Below, in pieces: positions 1 to 8,369 of a stretch of 64,000 nt of DNA. Every line of letters begins with the position of its first letter. The stretch's first letter is position 1. This DNA comes from Methanocella_A sp963769045. Lineage in GTDB: Archaea; Halobacteriota; Methanocellia; Methanocellales; Methanocellaceae. The notes under the pieces are model-generated. The model worked only from the letters and a program-made list of their open reading frames with translations, made no database searches and was not told the DNA's origin. The stretch lies in the NCBI GenBank assembly GCA_963769045.1, contig CAVYKK010000019.1:62001-126000 (forward strand). Direction: 5' to 3'. Made by a program: the position numbers and the translations under genes.

Positions 1-2
1 TC

Positions 3-380
3 GCTGACCTGGACCGGCTGGATGGGTACATAGAAAGCCTCAAAGGTGACTATATCATCGAAGGGCATGTTTCTCATTTGCTGCCCGTTGACAGGATCGT
101 CGTCCTGCGCACCGCCCCCCGCGTGCTGCGGGAAAGGCTGGCCAGACGCGGCTGGAGCAAGGCGAAGATCGACGAGAACGTTGAAGCCGAGGCGCTGGAC
201 GTGATCCTGGTCGAGGCGCTGGAAATGACTGGTGGTCGCGGGCGACCACGCAACGTGTACGAGATCAACGCCACGGACATGTCCCCGGAAGAAGTCGCAG
301 CGGCCATCCGCGAGATCATACGGGGCACCGATAATTACAAGCCCGGAAGCGTCGACTTTAGCGAGGAGCTGTTCCCGTGA
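3..380 (+). CDS. AK6/Fap7-like adenylate kinase, C-terminal part
   Basis: The gene enters from the left edge of the window, so the start and the P-loop are not visible. About 125 residues remain. They fit the C-terminal half of the small archaeal AK6 (Fap7-like) nucleotide kinases: a YIIEGH strand, then DRIVVLRTAP, a lid-type RLARRGWSKAKIDENVEAEA segment, and an ending rich in acidic residues. Family members phosphorylate AMP from ATP and have been linked to small-subunit ribosome maturation. The stop codon overlaps the GTG start of the next gene by 4 bases, so the two are probably translationally coupled. The assignment rests on motif order only. Confidence 0.75.
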   Translation, partial: ADLDRLDGYIESLKGDYIIEGHVSHLLPVDRIVVLRTAPRVLRERLARRGWSKAKIDENVEAEALDVILVEALEMTGGRGRPRNVYEINATDMSPEEVAAAIREIIRGTDNYKPGSVDFSEELFP

Positions 381-1015
381 CCATGGACTCCTACAGGTCG
401 GTGCTCGCCACCGTGACTGCACCGCTGGTAAACCTGATGCATGCATACAGGATAACGGCGAATGCCCTGTCGGTAGCCTCGCTGTGTTGCGCCGCCATCT
501 CGGGCATCGCTTATTTCTTCGCCTATGACAGCACGCTTGCGCTTGCCTCAGCCCTGGCATTCCTGCTGCTGAACGGTCTGCTCGACGGCCTGGACGGCGC
601 GCTGGCCCGGAAAATGGGCACGGCCACGAAGTATGGCGACTTCCTGGACCACGTGATCGACCGGTATGCGGACGTCTTCATTATCAGCGGCATCTTCATG
701 GGAGGATACCTGCGAGCCGATCTAGGCGCACTCGTGATTACCGGCGTGCTATTGGCCAGCTACCTGGGCACGCAGGCCCAGGCCGTGGGCGTCGGCCGCA
801 TCTACGGGGGCATTATGGGCCGTGCCGACCGCATGGTCGTCCTCGGGCTCGCCACGTGCGTCACTTTGGTCTATCCGGCAGCGTTCGGCTTCGGCGAGTA
901 CCAGTTCCCGCTGCTTGGATGGGCTCTGCTGCTTATCGGTATCCTCAGCCATGTGACCGCGCTACAGCGCATCTGGCACGCGAGAAAGTCGCTGCTTGAA
1001 GGCGATAAGAAGTAA
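377..1015 (+). CDS. CDP-alcohol phosphatidyltransferase family membrane protein
   Basis: A 212-residue integral membrane enzyme with the diagnostic CDP-OH-P signature (D-G-x2-D-G-x2-A-R, eight residues, then G-x3-D-x3-D) near residues 70-100, seen as DGLDGALARKMGTATKYGDF followed by LDHVIDRY. Family members displace CMP from a CDP-lipid with an alcohol to build phospholipid head groups; in archaea the substrate is usually CDP-archaeol with glycerol phosphate, inositol phosphate or serine. The acceptor cannot be read from sequence. Several hydrophobic helices follow the motif. The GTG start overlaps the upstream stop, which suggests an operon with the adenylate kinase-like gene. Confidence 0.85.
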   Translation: MTMDSYRSVLATVTAPLVNLMHAYRITANALSVASLCCAAISGIAYFFAYDSTLALASALAFLLLNGLLDGLDGALARKMGTATKYGDFLDHVIDRYADVFIISGIFMGGYLRADLGALVITGVLLASYLGTQAQAVGVGRIYGGIMGRADRMVVLGLATCVTLVYPAAFGFGEYQFPLLGWALLLIGILSHVTALQRIWHARKSLLEGDKK

Positions 1016-1031
1016 CGCTTTTTAGAGGGCT

Positions 1032-1224
1032 CGGAGGTTGCAAGAGGTCACAGAGCTCAGCACAGAGGTCACAGAGGCCACAGAGGTATGCACAGAGGAT
1101 TGTTTTAATAACAGGGCTCTTGAATCGGCCTTTTCATTAAAAAGTCCTCTATGTCGTCCTCTGTGTCGTCCTCCGTGGCCTCTGTGACCTCTGTGCTGAG
1201 CTCTGTGCCCTCTCGCAAACCTCC
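1032..1224. repeat. Long imperfect palindrome, copy 1 (CACAGAGG-type arms)
   Basis: The left arm (1032-1099) is built from variants of the unit cacagaggc/t. The right arm (1144-1223) is its approximate reverse complement. The loop contains tgttttaataacagggctc and a T/A-rich stretch. Copies at 12641-12836 and 50233-50402 share both arms and loop, so this is a dispersed element and not a simple tandem repeat. It fills the gap between the CDP-alcohol transferase and aMBF1 and could also act as a bidirectional terminator between these convergent genes. Confidence 0.85.
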
Positions 1225-1389
1225 GTTACCTCAAATAGAACGATCAGTATTTTAACCGTCAACAGGATGCTGGTCTCCGGATAATCTGTCTTTTAATGTT
1301 TCCCATGTTTATAGCGGGTACTGTATTAAAACGATGGCAGAGCAACAGGAAAATTGATAAAAAAAGGATAAAGTAGGAGGGAAAAAATC

Positions 1390-1896
1390 CTACCGGTTCC
1401 CGTCACGCTTCACTTTGATCAGATCGCCGAGCGTCATGACCCGGCTCTCGCCCTTCCGGCCGCCGCGTTCCGCTTCGGCAACGCCTTCGGTCAGCTTGAT
1501 GTCGAGGGCTATCTCGATCTTCTTGACCAGCGCGTCCTCGGGGATCAGTTCGCCACGCTCTACCTTCCGGATGATGTTTACCTTAGACTGAGTCTTGTTG
1601 GCAAGCTGCTCGTCGGTCATGTTCCTCGCTTCACGGGCTTTCTTGATCCGGCCGGCGTAGTCCTCGACCAGCTCGTCCTTGATCTGGTCGAACACGTCCC
1701 TCCTCGGGCGCCTGACCGCCGTGCTACCCGGGGTTCCGGACGGCGCGGGGGCTCCTCTGCGCACTACGGCAGGGCCTCTCGACGTTACCTCTTTGCCGAA
1801 GCCCTTACACTTATCACAGGCGTCGAGCTCCGCTCGATCTACGATGATCCGGAAAGATTTTCCTCTAATCTCTGCCCCACATATTTCACACTGCAT
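1390..1896 (-). CDS. Archaeal multiprotein bridging factor 1 (aMBF1)
   Basis: A 168-residue protein with an N-terminal zinc ribbon (CEICG at residues 3-7, CDKC at about 27-30), a basic Pro/Arg-rich linker, and a C-terminal Cro/C1-type HTH (about residues 90-145, with NMTDEQLANKTQSKVNIIRKVE). This is the standard aMBF1 layout. In archaea the protein binds the small ribosomal subunit and resembles eukaryotic MBF1; a role in transcription is less certain. It is transcribed divergently from PAN across about 100 bases, a pairing that puts two proteostasis-related genes on one intergenic region. The start is the ATG nearest the zinc ribbon. Confidence 0.9.
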   Translation of the reverse strand: MQCEICGAEIRGKSFRIIVDRAELDACDKCKGFGKEVTSRGPAVVRRGAPAPSGTPGSTAVRRPRRDVFDQIKDELVEDYAGRIKKAREARNMTDEQLANKTQSKVNIIRKVERGELIPEDALVKKIEIALDIKLTEGVAEAERGGRKGESRVMTLGDLIKVKRDGNR

Positions 1897-1957
1897 ACGT
1901 ATCCGAGTATAAGTACATGTTTTTACGGATAAATTTTCCGATAAGTCTGTAAGTTAA

Positions 1958-1968
1958 GCATATATACC
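1958..1968 (+). promoter_or_regulatory. TATA box of the PAN gene
   Basis: The sequence catatatacc is centred about 33 bases upstream of the PAN ATG. Archaeal TATA elements lie about 25 bases before the start site, so the mRNA should begin within about 10 bases of the ATG. No Shine-Dalgarno sequence precedes the ATG, which agrees with a leaderless or nearly leaderless transcript. Confidence 0.6.
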
Positions 1969-1996
1969 AAGAAAATTAACTAGATAACTGATTAAT

Positions 1997-3235
1997 ATGG
2001 CGGAAGGATCTGGCGTAGAATTTACCGGAGAGGTACCGCTCAGCGACTTTTCCAAGTACTTGCTTGACAGGGTGAAGCAGCTCGAGGAGCGTAACGTCCG
2101 CTTGAAGGAGGAGTACCGCAAAATTGAGCTCGAAAAGAAGTCTGTCGAGAACAAGAAGGTACAGTACGAGCGCGAGATCCGGAAATTAACGTCGGAACTT
2201 GACCGGCTGAAAACGCCGCCGCTCATCGTGGGGACCATCCTCGACGTCATGACCAACGGCAAGATGATCATCAAGTCATCGACCGGGCCCAAGTTCGTGG
2301 TCAACTCGTCCCAGTTCATCAACTCGAAGGACGTGTACGCAGGAGCCAAAGTCGCGCTGAACCAGCAGTCGCTGGCCGTGATCGAAGTGCTCCCGACGGT
2401 GAAGGACCCGCTGGTGCTCGGCATGGAGGTCATCGCGGCCCCCGACATCGACTACCAGAGCGTTGGCGGCCTGGAAGAGCAGATCAACGAGCTGAAGGAG
2501 ACCGTCGAGCTGCCGTTGCTGAAGCCTGAGCTTTTCTCCAGGGTCGGCATCGAGCCGCCAAAGGGAGTGCTCCTGTACGGCCCGCCGGGCACCGGCAAGA
2601 CACTGCTCGCCAAAGCGGTAGCCAACCGCACTAAAGCGTCATTCATCAGGATCATCGGCAGCGAGCTTGTCCAGAAGTACATCGGCGAAGGCGCCCGCAT
2701 GGTCAGGGAGCTGTTCGAGATGGCAAAAGAGAAATCGCCCGCCATCATCTTCATCGACGAGATCGACTCGATCGGTGCCAAGCGGCTGGACAGCATAACT
2801 TCCGGCGACCGTGAGGTCCAGAGGACGCTGGTACAGCTGCTCGCCGAGATGGACGGCTTCGACCCGAGAGGCAACGTCAGGATCCTCGCGGCCACCAACC
2901 GGCCGGACATCCTCGACCCCGCACTGCTCCGGCCAGGCCGGTTCGACCGCATGATCAAGGTGCCGATGCCGAGCGTAGAAGGAAGGGAGCAGATCCTGCA
3001 AATCCACGCCCGCAAGATGAACCTGTCCGAGGACGTCAACCTCCGGCAGATCGCAACGATCACCGAAGAGTCCAGCGGCGCAGACATCGCGGCCATCGTC
3101 ATGGAAGCAGGCATGTTCGCCATCAGGAACAACCGCGACTACGTGGAGTCTGCGGACTTCAACGCGGCAGTGGCCAAGGTACTGGGCGAGCGCAACAAGA
3201 GCCTCACGCAAGAAAGCGGAGTAATGTTCGCTTAA
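1997..3235 (+). CDS. pan: Proteasome-activating nucleotidase PAN
   Basis: A 412-residue AAA+ ATPase that unfolds proteins and feeds them to the 20S proteasome. In order: a coiled coil (about 19-74), an OB-fold domain (about 75-140), Walker A GPPGTGKT (about 195), Walker B IIFIDEID (about 249), second region of homology with an RPGRFDR arginine finger, and the C-terminal helical domain. Length is typical of archaeal PAN. The last residues are VMFA. PAN normally ends in a hydrophobic-Tyr-X (HbYX) tail that docks into the proteasome and opens its gate; here the tyrosine position is Phe. The gene stands alone, and a two-hairpin repeat begins directly at its stop codon. Confidence 0.96.
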   Translation: MAEGSGVEFTGEVPLSDFSKYLLDRVKQLEERNVRLKEEYRKIELEKKSVENKKVQYEREIRKLTSELDRLKTPPLIVGTILDVMTNGKMIIKSSTGPKFVVNSSQFINSKDVYAGAKVALNQQSLAVIEVLPTVKDPLVLGMEVIAAPDIDYQSVGGLEEQINELKETVELPLLKPELFSRVGIEPPKGVLLYGPPGTGKTLLAKAVANRTKASFIRIIGSELVQKYIGEGARMVRELFEMAKEKSPAIIFIDEIDSIGAKRLDSITSGDREVQRTLVQLLAEMDGFDPRGNVRILAATNRPDILDPALLRPGRFDRMIKVPMPSVEGREQILQIHARKMNLSEDVNLRQIATITEESSGADIAAIVMEAGMFAIRNNRDYVESADFNAAVAKVLGERNKSLTQESGVMFA

Positions 3236-3366
3236 GATTTTTGAAGGGCTCACGGGGAACTTTCTAAAAAAGTTCCCCTGGGTCGCGACACCCGCACACG
3301 TGCCGAAGGCACCATTTTTAGGATCGTTTTTGAAGGGGTGCAAGGGGGTACTTTGCCATTGGAGTC
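3235..3366 (+). repeat. Two-hairpin dispersed element, copy 1 (after PAN)
   Basis: The element begins at the PAN stop with atttttgaagggctc. It contains one hairpin ggggaactttc/aaagttcccc and a second gtgcc-gaa-ggcac, followed by ggatcgtttttgaaggggtgcaaggggg. The same order of blocks occurs at 35725-35822 and 36838-36976, each time directly after the 3' end of a gene. The hairpins would form in RNA. No ORF is present. Confidence 0.8.
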
Positions 3367-3435
3367 GGTTGATGACCGGGATTTTGGCCAGGTATTAACG
3401 ATAAAAAAACTGGTATAAGTGCTGATGTCGGGCAA

Positions 3436-3470
3436 GCGTGCGCGCGCAAGCGGCCGGGCAAGCCTGTCAG
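3436..3470 (+). repeat. CG-rich dispersed motif (copy a)
   Basis: The sequence gcgtgcgcgcgcaagcggcc is preceded by gctgatgtcggg. The same 12-base prefix and motif recur at 22961-22996. See the finding on this motif family. Confidence 0.7.
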
Positions 3471-3479
3471 TATCTTATA

Positions 3480-3665
3480 AAACAGAATTTTCACGAGATG
3501 CTTTACACCGGATTTTTATATAAAATTTGTATTTTATATATTTTAAATAACCATTACATGCACAACGTGTTAAATAATACACGTTGACTAAACAATATTT
3601 TTTAATGTAATTTATAATATCAAAAATATATGGAGCTGCGTAACAGTGCTGCAAGAAAAATTGAT
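3480..3665. other. AT-rich gene-free stretch with a perfect inverted repeat
   Basis: Almost 190 bases are strikingly AT-rich compared with their GC-rich neighbours. At 3563-3586 there is a perfect inverted repeat, caacgtgt and acacgttg around an 8-base AT spacer. No credible gene is present. It could be a terminator or regulator site downstream of the convergent DUF356 gene, or the scar of inserted DNA. No origin-associated gene (cdc6/orc1) is nearby. Confidence 0.5.
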
Positions 3666-3671
3666 ACAGGA

Positions 3672-4037
3672 TCAAGCCTTTTTCGATATGACGGGGGCCA
3701 CGTAGTCCCTCAGGTCCGGCAGCCCGCCGATACACTCGTTAATCTTGTTATAGATGTCGTGCCTTGAGCTCACGATAATCACGTGCGCCGGCGGATGGAT
3801 GCGCCCCAGCACATCGATGGCCACACCGGGGTCATCGTTAAGCGAGACTAGCGCTGCCGCCCTGCAAGCCTTTTTCAAGGGCACCTTCATCACGTTCACC
3901 AGGATTTTATCCGCCAGGGAGGGGTTGAGCTCCTTGGGGGAGGACGCAAAAGTAAGGCCTCCGTGCCTTTGCAGGTCGGATATGGCCGTGTTTAGCTTTG
4001 CCTGGTCATCGGCTCTGATAACAGCAAAAGATTCCAT
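3672..4037 (-). CDS. DUF356 family protein of methanogens
   Basis: About 121 residues from the chosen start MESFAVIRADDQAK. I recognise the sequence as the methanogen-restricted DUF356 type (alpha/beta, unknown function), with conserved-looking HPPAHVIIVSS and GGLPDLRDYV segments. The frame stays open another 39 codons upstream, but the internal ATG at 4037 has a clear ribosome binding site (aaaggggt) seven bases before it and matches the usual family length, so the longer form is unlikely. The gene is divergent from the Sua5 gene. Confidence 0.75.
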   Translation of the reverse strand: MESFAVIRADDQAKLNTAISDLQRHGGLTFASSPKELNPSLADKILVNVMKVPLKKACRAAALVSLNDDPGVAIDVLGRIHPPAHVIIVSSRHDIYNKINECIGGLPDLRDYVAPVISKKA

Positions 4038-4191
4038 TTTTACCCCTTTTGAAGTAAGCAAATGTATAGTAATAGTAGATAATAAACGTATCTGTTCCCC
4101 GGCAACCCTGTCTGCATCAGCCACTCTGCGGGCTGTGCGCAGGGCGTCGGGCATCCGATAGATTATTTACCATTTCGTGCTATCTTATTTT

Positions 4192-4764
4192 ATGCTCAGG
4201 GGTACAGACGTCGCCCATGCCGCCCGCATTGTCAGAGGCGGCGGCGTCATCGCTTATCCGACGGAAACCGTGTACGGCATCGGTGCGCCGGCCACCGATA
4301 CGCAGGCCATCCACAGGGTCTTCGCTATAAAACGACGGCCGGAATCGCAGCCGCTGTCCATCGCGGTCTCGAGCCTCGAGATGCTATATGATGTGGCATA
4401 CGTGGAGCGGGAAGACTTCATACGCCGGTTCCTCCCGGGGCCGGTGACGGTCATCCTGGAGAAAAAGAGCGTTTTGCCTGACACCCTCACGGCAGGGTCC
4501 GCATATGTGGGCATCCGATACCCGGATCATTCGATGGCGCTGGAACTCATAGGCATGACCGGCCCGGTCGTGTCGACGAGCGCGAACCTGCACGGCAAGC
4601 CGGACCCGGTATCGGCCGACGAGGTATCTGTAGACGTCGACTATGTGCTGGACGGCGGCCGCAGCCGGTATGCCGGCCCTTCGACTATCGTGGACCTGCA
4701 CGAGTATAAGATTGTCAGGAAGGGCGTGATGTACGACGAAGTGTACCGGTATATGCACGGTTGA
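4192..4764 (+). CDS. Sua5/YciO/YrdC family threonylcarbamoyl-AMP synthase
   Basis: About 190 residues forming a single YrdC domain. It makes L-threonylcarbamoyladenylate from threonine, bicarbonate and ATP for the t6A37 modification of ANN-decoding tRNAs. Visible signatures: GGGVIAYPTETVYGIGA near the N-terminus, KRRPESQPLSI (basic substrate-binding loop), FLPGPVTVIL, and a VVSTSANLHG loop. It lacks the C-terminal Sua5 domain, so it is the short YrdC form. A GTG at 4177 would add five residues, but an AT-rich TATA-like element at 4162-4169 places transcription start near 4190, favouring leaderless translation from ATG 4192. The next gene starts 3 bases after the stop. Confidence 0.87.
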   Translation: MLRGTDVAHAARIVRGGGVIAYPTETVYGIGAPATDTQAIHRVFAIKRRPESQPLSIAVSSLEMLYDVAYVEREDFIRRFLPGPVTVILEKKSVLPDTLTAGSAYVGIRYPDHSMALELIGMTGPVVSTSANLHGKPDPVSADEVSVDVDYVLDGGRSRYAGPSTIVDLHEYKIVRKGVMYDEVYRYMHG

Positions 4765-4767
4765 AGC

Positions 4768-5652
4768 ATGACGACGCTAACGGAAGATGCGTTGAAGGCA
4801 TACGACATGGCAGGCATGATCGTGAAGAAGGTCAAGACAGACCTGAGAGCCCTGGCCAGGGCAGATGCGAAGCTGCTCGATCTGGCGGAATTTGCAGAAG
4901 GCGAGACCGTCCGTCTCGGAGGAAAGCCTGCATTCCCCTGCAACATTTCGATCAATGAGATCGCTTCTCATAGCACGCCCCGCGCAGATGAGCAAAAAAC
5001 GCTGCAAGAGGGCGACCTCGTGAAGTTCGATCTTGGCGCTGCTGTGGACGGATATATTGCAGACTCCGCGTTCACGATTGAAGTGGGCTCCGCTATTCAT
5101 GTGAATTTGATTGCCGCGGCTGAGCAGGCGCTCGCCGACGCTATCGCGGCGGTAAAGCCCGGAATCCAGGCCCGCGAGATAGGCGGTATCATCGAGGCGT
5201 CGGCACGCAGTAATGGCTTTAACGTGCTGAAGGGCCTCTACGGGCACAACCTCGAGCACGACTGCCTGCATGGTGGGCTGACCATCCCCAATTACGACGA
5301 CGGCTCCCGTAAGAAAGTGCGGGAGGGCGACGTGATTGCCATCGAGCCGTTCCTGACGGGCGGCAGTGGCGAGATCGTCCGCTTAGGGGGCGGGGATATT
5401 TTCGAGCTCATACGCCATAATGCGTTTTTCCTGGGAGAGCGGGAAAAGAAACTATTAAGCCACATCGAGAGAAACTATAACGGCTTTCCCTTTGCCCGGC
5501 GGTGGCTGCCGGACCCCGATTTGACGGACCGCCTCGTCGGCGCTTCGATCGCGATCGAATACCCGGTGCTGGTCGAAAAAGACGGTGCCGCGGTGGCGCA
5601 GGCGGAGCATACCGTCATCGTGGGAAGGGACGGCGGCAGGATCATTACTTAG
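4768..5652 (+). CDS. map: Methionine aminopeptidase, type II (archaeal)
   Basis: A 294-residue metalloprotease that removes the initiator methionine. The five metal ligands of the pita-bread fold can be placed: Asp in DLGAAVDGYIAD (two), His in GHNLEHDCLHGG, Glu in IEPFLTGG, and Glu in AEHTVIV near the C-terminus. The inserted helical region between the ligands and the total length are those of archaeal type II enzymes. It is packed between Sua5 and the nucleotidyltransferase gene with gaps of 3 and 8 bases, so the three are likely one operon centred on translation. Confidence 0.93.
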   Translation: MTTLTEDALKAYDMAGMIVKKVKTDLRALARADAKLLDLAEFAEGETVRLGGKPAFPCNISINEIASHSTPRADEQKTLQEGDLVKFDLGAAVDGYIADSAFTIEVGSAIHVNLIAAAEQALADAIAAVKPGIQAREIGGIIEASARSNGFNVLKGLYGHNLEHDCLHGGLTIPNYDDGSRKKVREGDVIAIEPFLTGGSGEIVRLGGGDIFELIRHNAFFLGEREKKLLSHIERNYNGFPFARRWLPDPDLTDRLVGASIAIEYPVLVEKDGAAVAQAEHTVIVGRDGGRIIT

Positions 5653-5660
5653 GTGAGCGG

Positions 5661-6578
5661 ATGAAAGCGAGGCTGCGGGACTTTATCGAGACCTGGGACG
5701 ACTGGATCTTTTCAGTGGTCGACTACCACAACGAGGACGGCGTGCATTGCCTGTTGCGTTACATAGCGGCCCCTGATGGCGAGCGGGTGCGCAACGGCGT
5801 CAGGTACAAGAAGATGGGATTCGACGAGGCGTACCAGTATGTCAAAGAGCGGCGCCCGGATTACATCAAGGGCGTCATGGTCGTGCCCAACGACGATGTC
5901 TACAGGCACTACGAGCCGCCCAAAGGGCTGTTGCGCATTCTCGACTCCGACACCCGGGTAAAGAAGATGGTCAAGGCGCTCGACGGCGTCTCGCTGGCCG
6001 ATATGGGCATCACCGGGTCGAAGCTCGTGGGCCTGGGCGCGGAGACGTCCGACGTCGACTTTGTCGTTTACGGCAATAGCTGGTTCAAGGCCAGAGATAT
6101 GCTGCAAAAGGCTATTGCCGACGGGCGGATCGATGCAATCGACGAGGCGGGGTGGAAGAAAATTTACGCCAAGCGGAAGCCTGAGCTGACCTTCGATGAG
6201 TTCTACGTGCACGAGAAGAGAAAAGGCAACCGCTGCCTGCTGGACGGCGTGCTGACCGACCTGCTGTTCGTGCGGAGCTGGGACCAGATCGGCCCGAAGG
6301 TGCCCGTGGGCAAGGACCTCGGCATGAGGACGATCACAGCGAAAGTGACGAACGCGGAGTTCGCGTTCGATAGTCCCGCCATCTACGATGTGGAGCACCC
6401 GGAGATCAAACGTGTGCTGTCATTCACCCATACCTACGCAGGACAGGCACTGGCTGGCGAGACCATCGAGGCCCGGGGCCGGATGGAAAAGACGCCTGAA
6501 GGCAATAACCTCGTGATCGGCACGTCGCGGGAACCGAAGGGCGAGTGGATTAAGTCGCTGACCCTGCTCGGTCGATAA
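5661..6578 (+). CDS. Predicted nucleotidyltransferase (pol beta superfamily)
   Basis: About 305 residues from ATG 5661, which has a ggtgag ribosome binding site. The frame is open 53 codons further upstream but there it overlaps map, so that extension is a shadow. The central GSKLVGLGAETSDVDFVVYG resembles the G-S...D-x-D catalytic motif of the pol beta nucleotidyltransferases. I recall a conserved archaeal family of predicted nucleotidyltransferases of this kind, but the substrate is unknown. The last 60 residues (EARGRMEKTPEGN...) form a separate compact domain. Location in a tRNA-modification and protein-maturation operon hints at an RNA substrate; that is inference. Confidence 0.7.
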   Translation: MKARLRDFIETWDDWIFSVVDYHNEDGVHCLLRYIAAPDGERVRNGVRYKKMGFDEAYQYVKERRPDYIKGVMVVPNDDVYRHYEPPKGLLRILDSDTRVKKMVKALDGVSLADMGITGSKLVGLGAETSDVDFVVYGNSWFKARDMLQKAIADGRIDAIDEAGWKKIYAKRKPELTFDEFYVHEKRKGNRCLLDGVLTDLLFVRSWDQIGPKVPVGKDLGMRTITAKVTNAEFAFDSPAIYDVEHPEIKRVLSFTHTYAGQALAGETIEARGRMEKTPEGNNLVIGTSREPKGEWIKSLTLLGR

Positions 6579-6714
6579 CATCAGGGCTATTAATTTATTT
6601 TTTCAACGGGCTAAAATAGAACCTTATCGTGCGGTATTGTTAAAGCATCGTGTCATTATATATCATACGAAAATAACCATGAAAATAGGCCGTTGCCCGC
6701 GTAATTTAGTAATA

Positions 6715-7359
6715 TCACGAAATCATGCCAAGGCTGTGACTCAAGTCCGATTTAAACGAAATCCCATAATTTTTTATCCAATCGGTAGCGGTCACGTTGA
6801 TTTTAGCCGTGGTCGTACTGACATTAAAAAAACTGTTGTCATATACGCATACAGATACTGTGTCGACAGTGATGTCAGAGGTTACCCGCACCCATTCGTC
6901 GCCAGGCTTTAAGATAAACGATTCATTTCGATAGGAGAGCCGGACATTTCCGTTTTCATCGATGCCGGATATCCTGATACCACCCACCTCTGCCGGTGTC
7001 CGATTAATGTCGTACAGCCTGAAAGTGTAGCCATGCTGATAATTCCCATTGGTAAAATCCGTTTCTCCCAAAATCGCTATGGTAGAGTTCACATCGCCTA
7101 TAAAGGAAGAGAAATATGATAACGATCGATTTCGCTCATCGAAACGATAGCCATTACCCCGGCTGCTAATGTATGATATTATCTGAGGGCCGGTAAGGTT
7201 TGTCTCAATGATATTTTTTTGAGCGACGTATTGATGATCGATGAAAACATAAGTGGCAGGGCTTAGTTTATCCGGGGATGGAGATTGGTAAATACAGATT
7301 ATCAATATGATTGCGAAAATTAAAGCGAATAGAGTACCTGTCGTGAGAACCTTATCCAT
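6715..7359 (-). CDS. Hypothetical membrane-anchored extracytoplasmic protein
   Basis: 214 residues, not recognised. One N-terminal transmembrane helix (about residues 8-27, TLFALIFAIILIICIYQ) is followed by a soluble domain rich in Asn, Ser, Thr and Tyr with several N-x-S/T sequons, the composition of an archaeal cell-surface protein. The gene is more AT-rich than its neighbours, which hints at later acquisition. It stands alone, convergent with the nucleotidyltransferase operon. The 136 bases between them hold nothing I can name. Confidence 0.6.
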   Translation of the reverse strand: MDKVLTTGTLFALIFAIILIICIYQSPSPDKLSPATYVFIDHQYVAQKNIIETNLTGPQIISYISSRGNGYRFDERNRSLSYFSSFIGDVNSTIAILGETDFTNGNYQHGYTFRLYDINRTPAEVGGIRISGIDENGNVRLSYRNESFILKPGDEWVRVTSDITVDTVSVCVYDNSFFNVSTTTAKINVTATDWIKNYGISFKSDLSHSLGMIS

Positions 7360-7511
7360 GGGATATAGTCATTATTCCCCGTAATCCTTTATAATTTTTG
7401 GGCATGCGCCCGGGCAGAAAAAACAGGTCCGGTATCCCGTCACCTGTCGCGCGACCGTCCGCGCGTCTGTACGACTGAAAATTTATTATAGTACAAGCGT
7501 ATCTAACTTAT

Positions 7512-8294
7512 ATGCAATATATTGTAAATAAGCACGTGCGCGTCTCTGATATTTCTGCTTACCTGCTCTGCCCCCGGCTCGCTTATTTTCGCTGCAGGAA
7601 AGGGGGAATGGAACATTCGCAGGAGCTGATACGGGCGGCCGTGTTCAAGGAGCTGTCCCGCTCCCTGGCCAGCGCCCTGGCTACCGATGACCCCGAGGCA
7701 GAATTGAGATCGTACGCGGAGACTGCCTGTAAGGACGCAGAGATCGTCTATGGCTTACCTGCCGACGCGGTCCTTGAAGAAGCGGTCAGCCTCTCCGGAG
7801 ACATCATTTCGGGGCTGCGCATCGAATCAGTGCGTATAGGACGGGACCGGCTGCTGGCAACTCTAAGCCCTTGCGAGCGATCGCAGGCGATCTACTCAGA
7901 TCGCCTGCGCATCTCAGGCCATGTCGACCGCATTGTCATGCTGGACAAAGCCCGCCAGCCAGTGGTCATCTGTGCCTCGAAGTCGCCGGAGAACGGCGTT
8001 TATGCCGCCGACCGGCTGAAGCTGGCAGCATGTGCAATGCTGATGGAGGAAAAATTCGGGGCAGCGGTCGACCGCGGCGTAGTCGAATACATGTGCGGCT
8101 GGCGTCTCCGTGAAACGGACATTCGCAAATACGATAAAATGGCCGTATTGTCTGCCCGGAACCGTATCATGCAGATGGGCACTGCCATGCCGGAAGCCAG
8201 ACGGGGAACCTGGTGCACTAGCTGCCAGTACGCGGGGTCGTGTGATGTCAGGCCGTCACTCGTGAGCAGTCTGTTCGGAAACCGTGACAGATGA
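7512..8294 (+). CDS. Cas4/RecB-like PD-(D/E)XK family protein with degenerate active site
   Basis: 260 residues. The N-terminal ISAYLLCPRLAYFR block (first Cys of the Fe-S cluster) and the C-terminal CTSCQYAGSCDVRP cluster (C-x2-C-x5-C) are the four-cysteine layout of Cas4-type nucleases. Motif I Asp is present (GHVDRIV). The next elements look lost: where E-x-K is expected the sequence is CASKS, with Ala in place of Glu, and the QxxxY motif reads LKLAACAM. The fold and cluster should remain but cleavage is doubtful. No cas gene or CRISPR array is in the window, so it is a stand-alone protein of unknown role, possibly DNA repair. Confidence 0.65.
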   Translation: MQYIVNKHVRVSDISAYLLCPRLAYFRCRKGGMEHSQELIRAAVFKELSRSLASALATDDPEAELRSYAETACKDAEIVYGLPADAVLEEAVSLSGDIISGLRIESVRIGRDRLLATLSPCERSQAIYSDRLRISGHVDRIVMLDKARQPVVICASKSPENGVYAADRLKLAACAMLMEEKFGAAVDRGVVEYMCGWRLRETDIRKYDKMAVLSARNRIMQMGTAMPEARRGTWCTSCQYAGSCDVRPSLVSSLFGNRDR

Positions 8295-8369
8295 TAACAA
8301 TGGCGTTAGCCGACAGGAAACCAATAAATAGATTATCTGAACCGACATAATATTCACTGGTTGATCATT

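Noticed and set aside
3480..3665. Replication origin
   Set aside because: AT-rich, but there is no cdc6/orc1 gene and no set of origin recognition repeats in the window.
3480..3735. Minus-strand ORF reading a Tyr/Ile/Lys-rich peptide in the AT-rich island
   Set aside because: It is produced by AT-rich composition and overlaps the DUF356 3' end; no ribosome binding site.
4384..4758. Minus-strand ORFs opposite Sua5 and the nucleotidyltransferase
   Set aside because: They lie wholly inside conserved genes and resemble no protein family.
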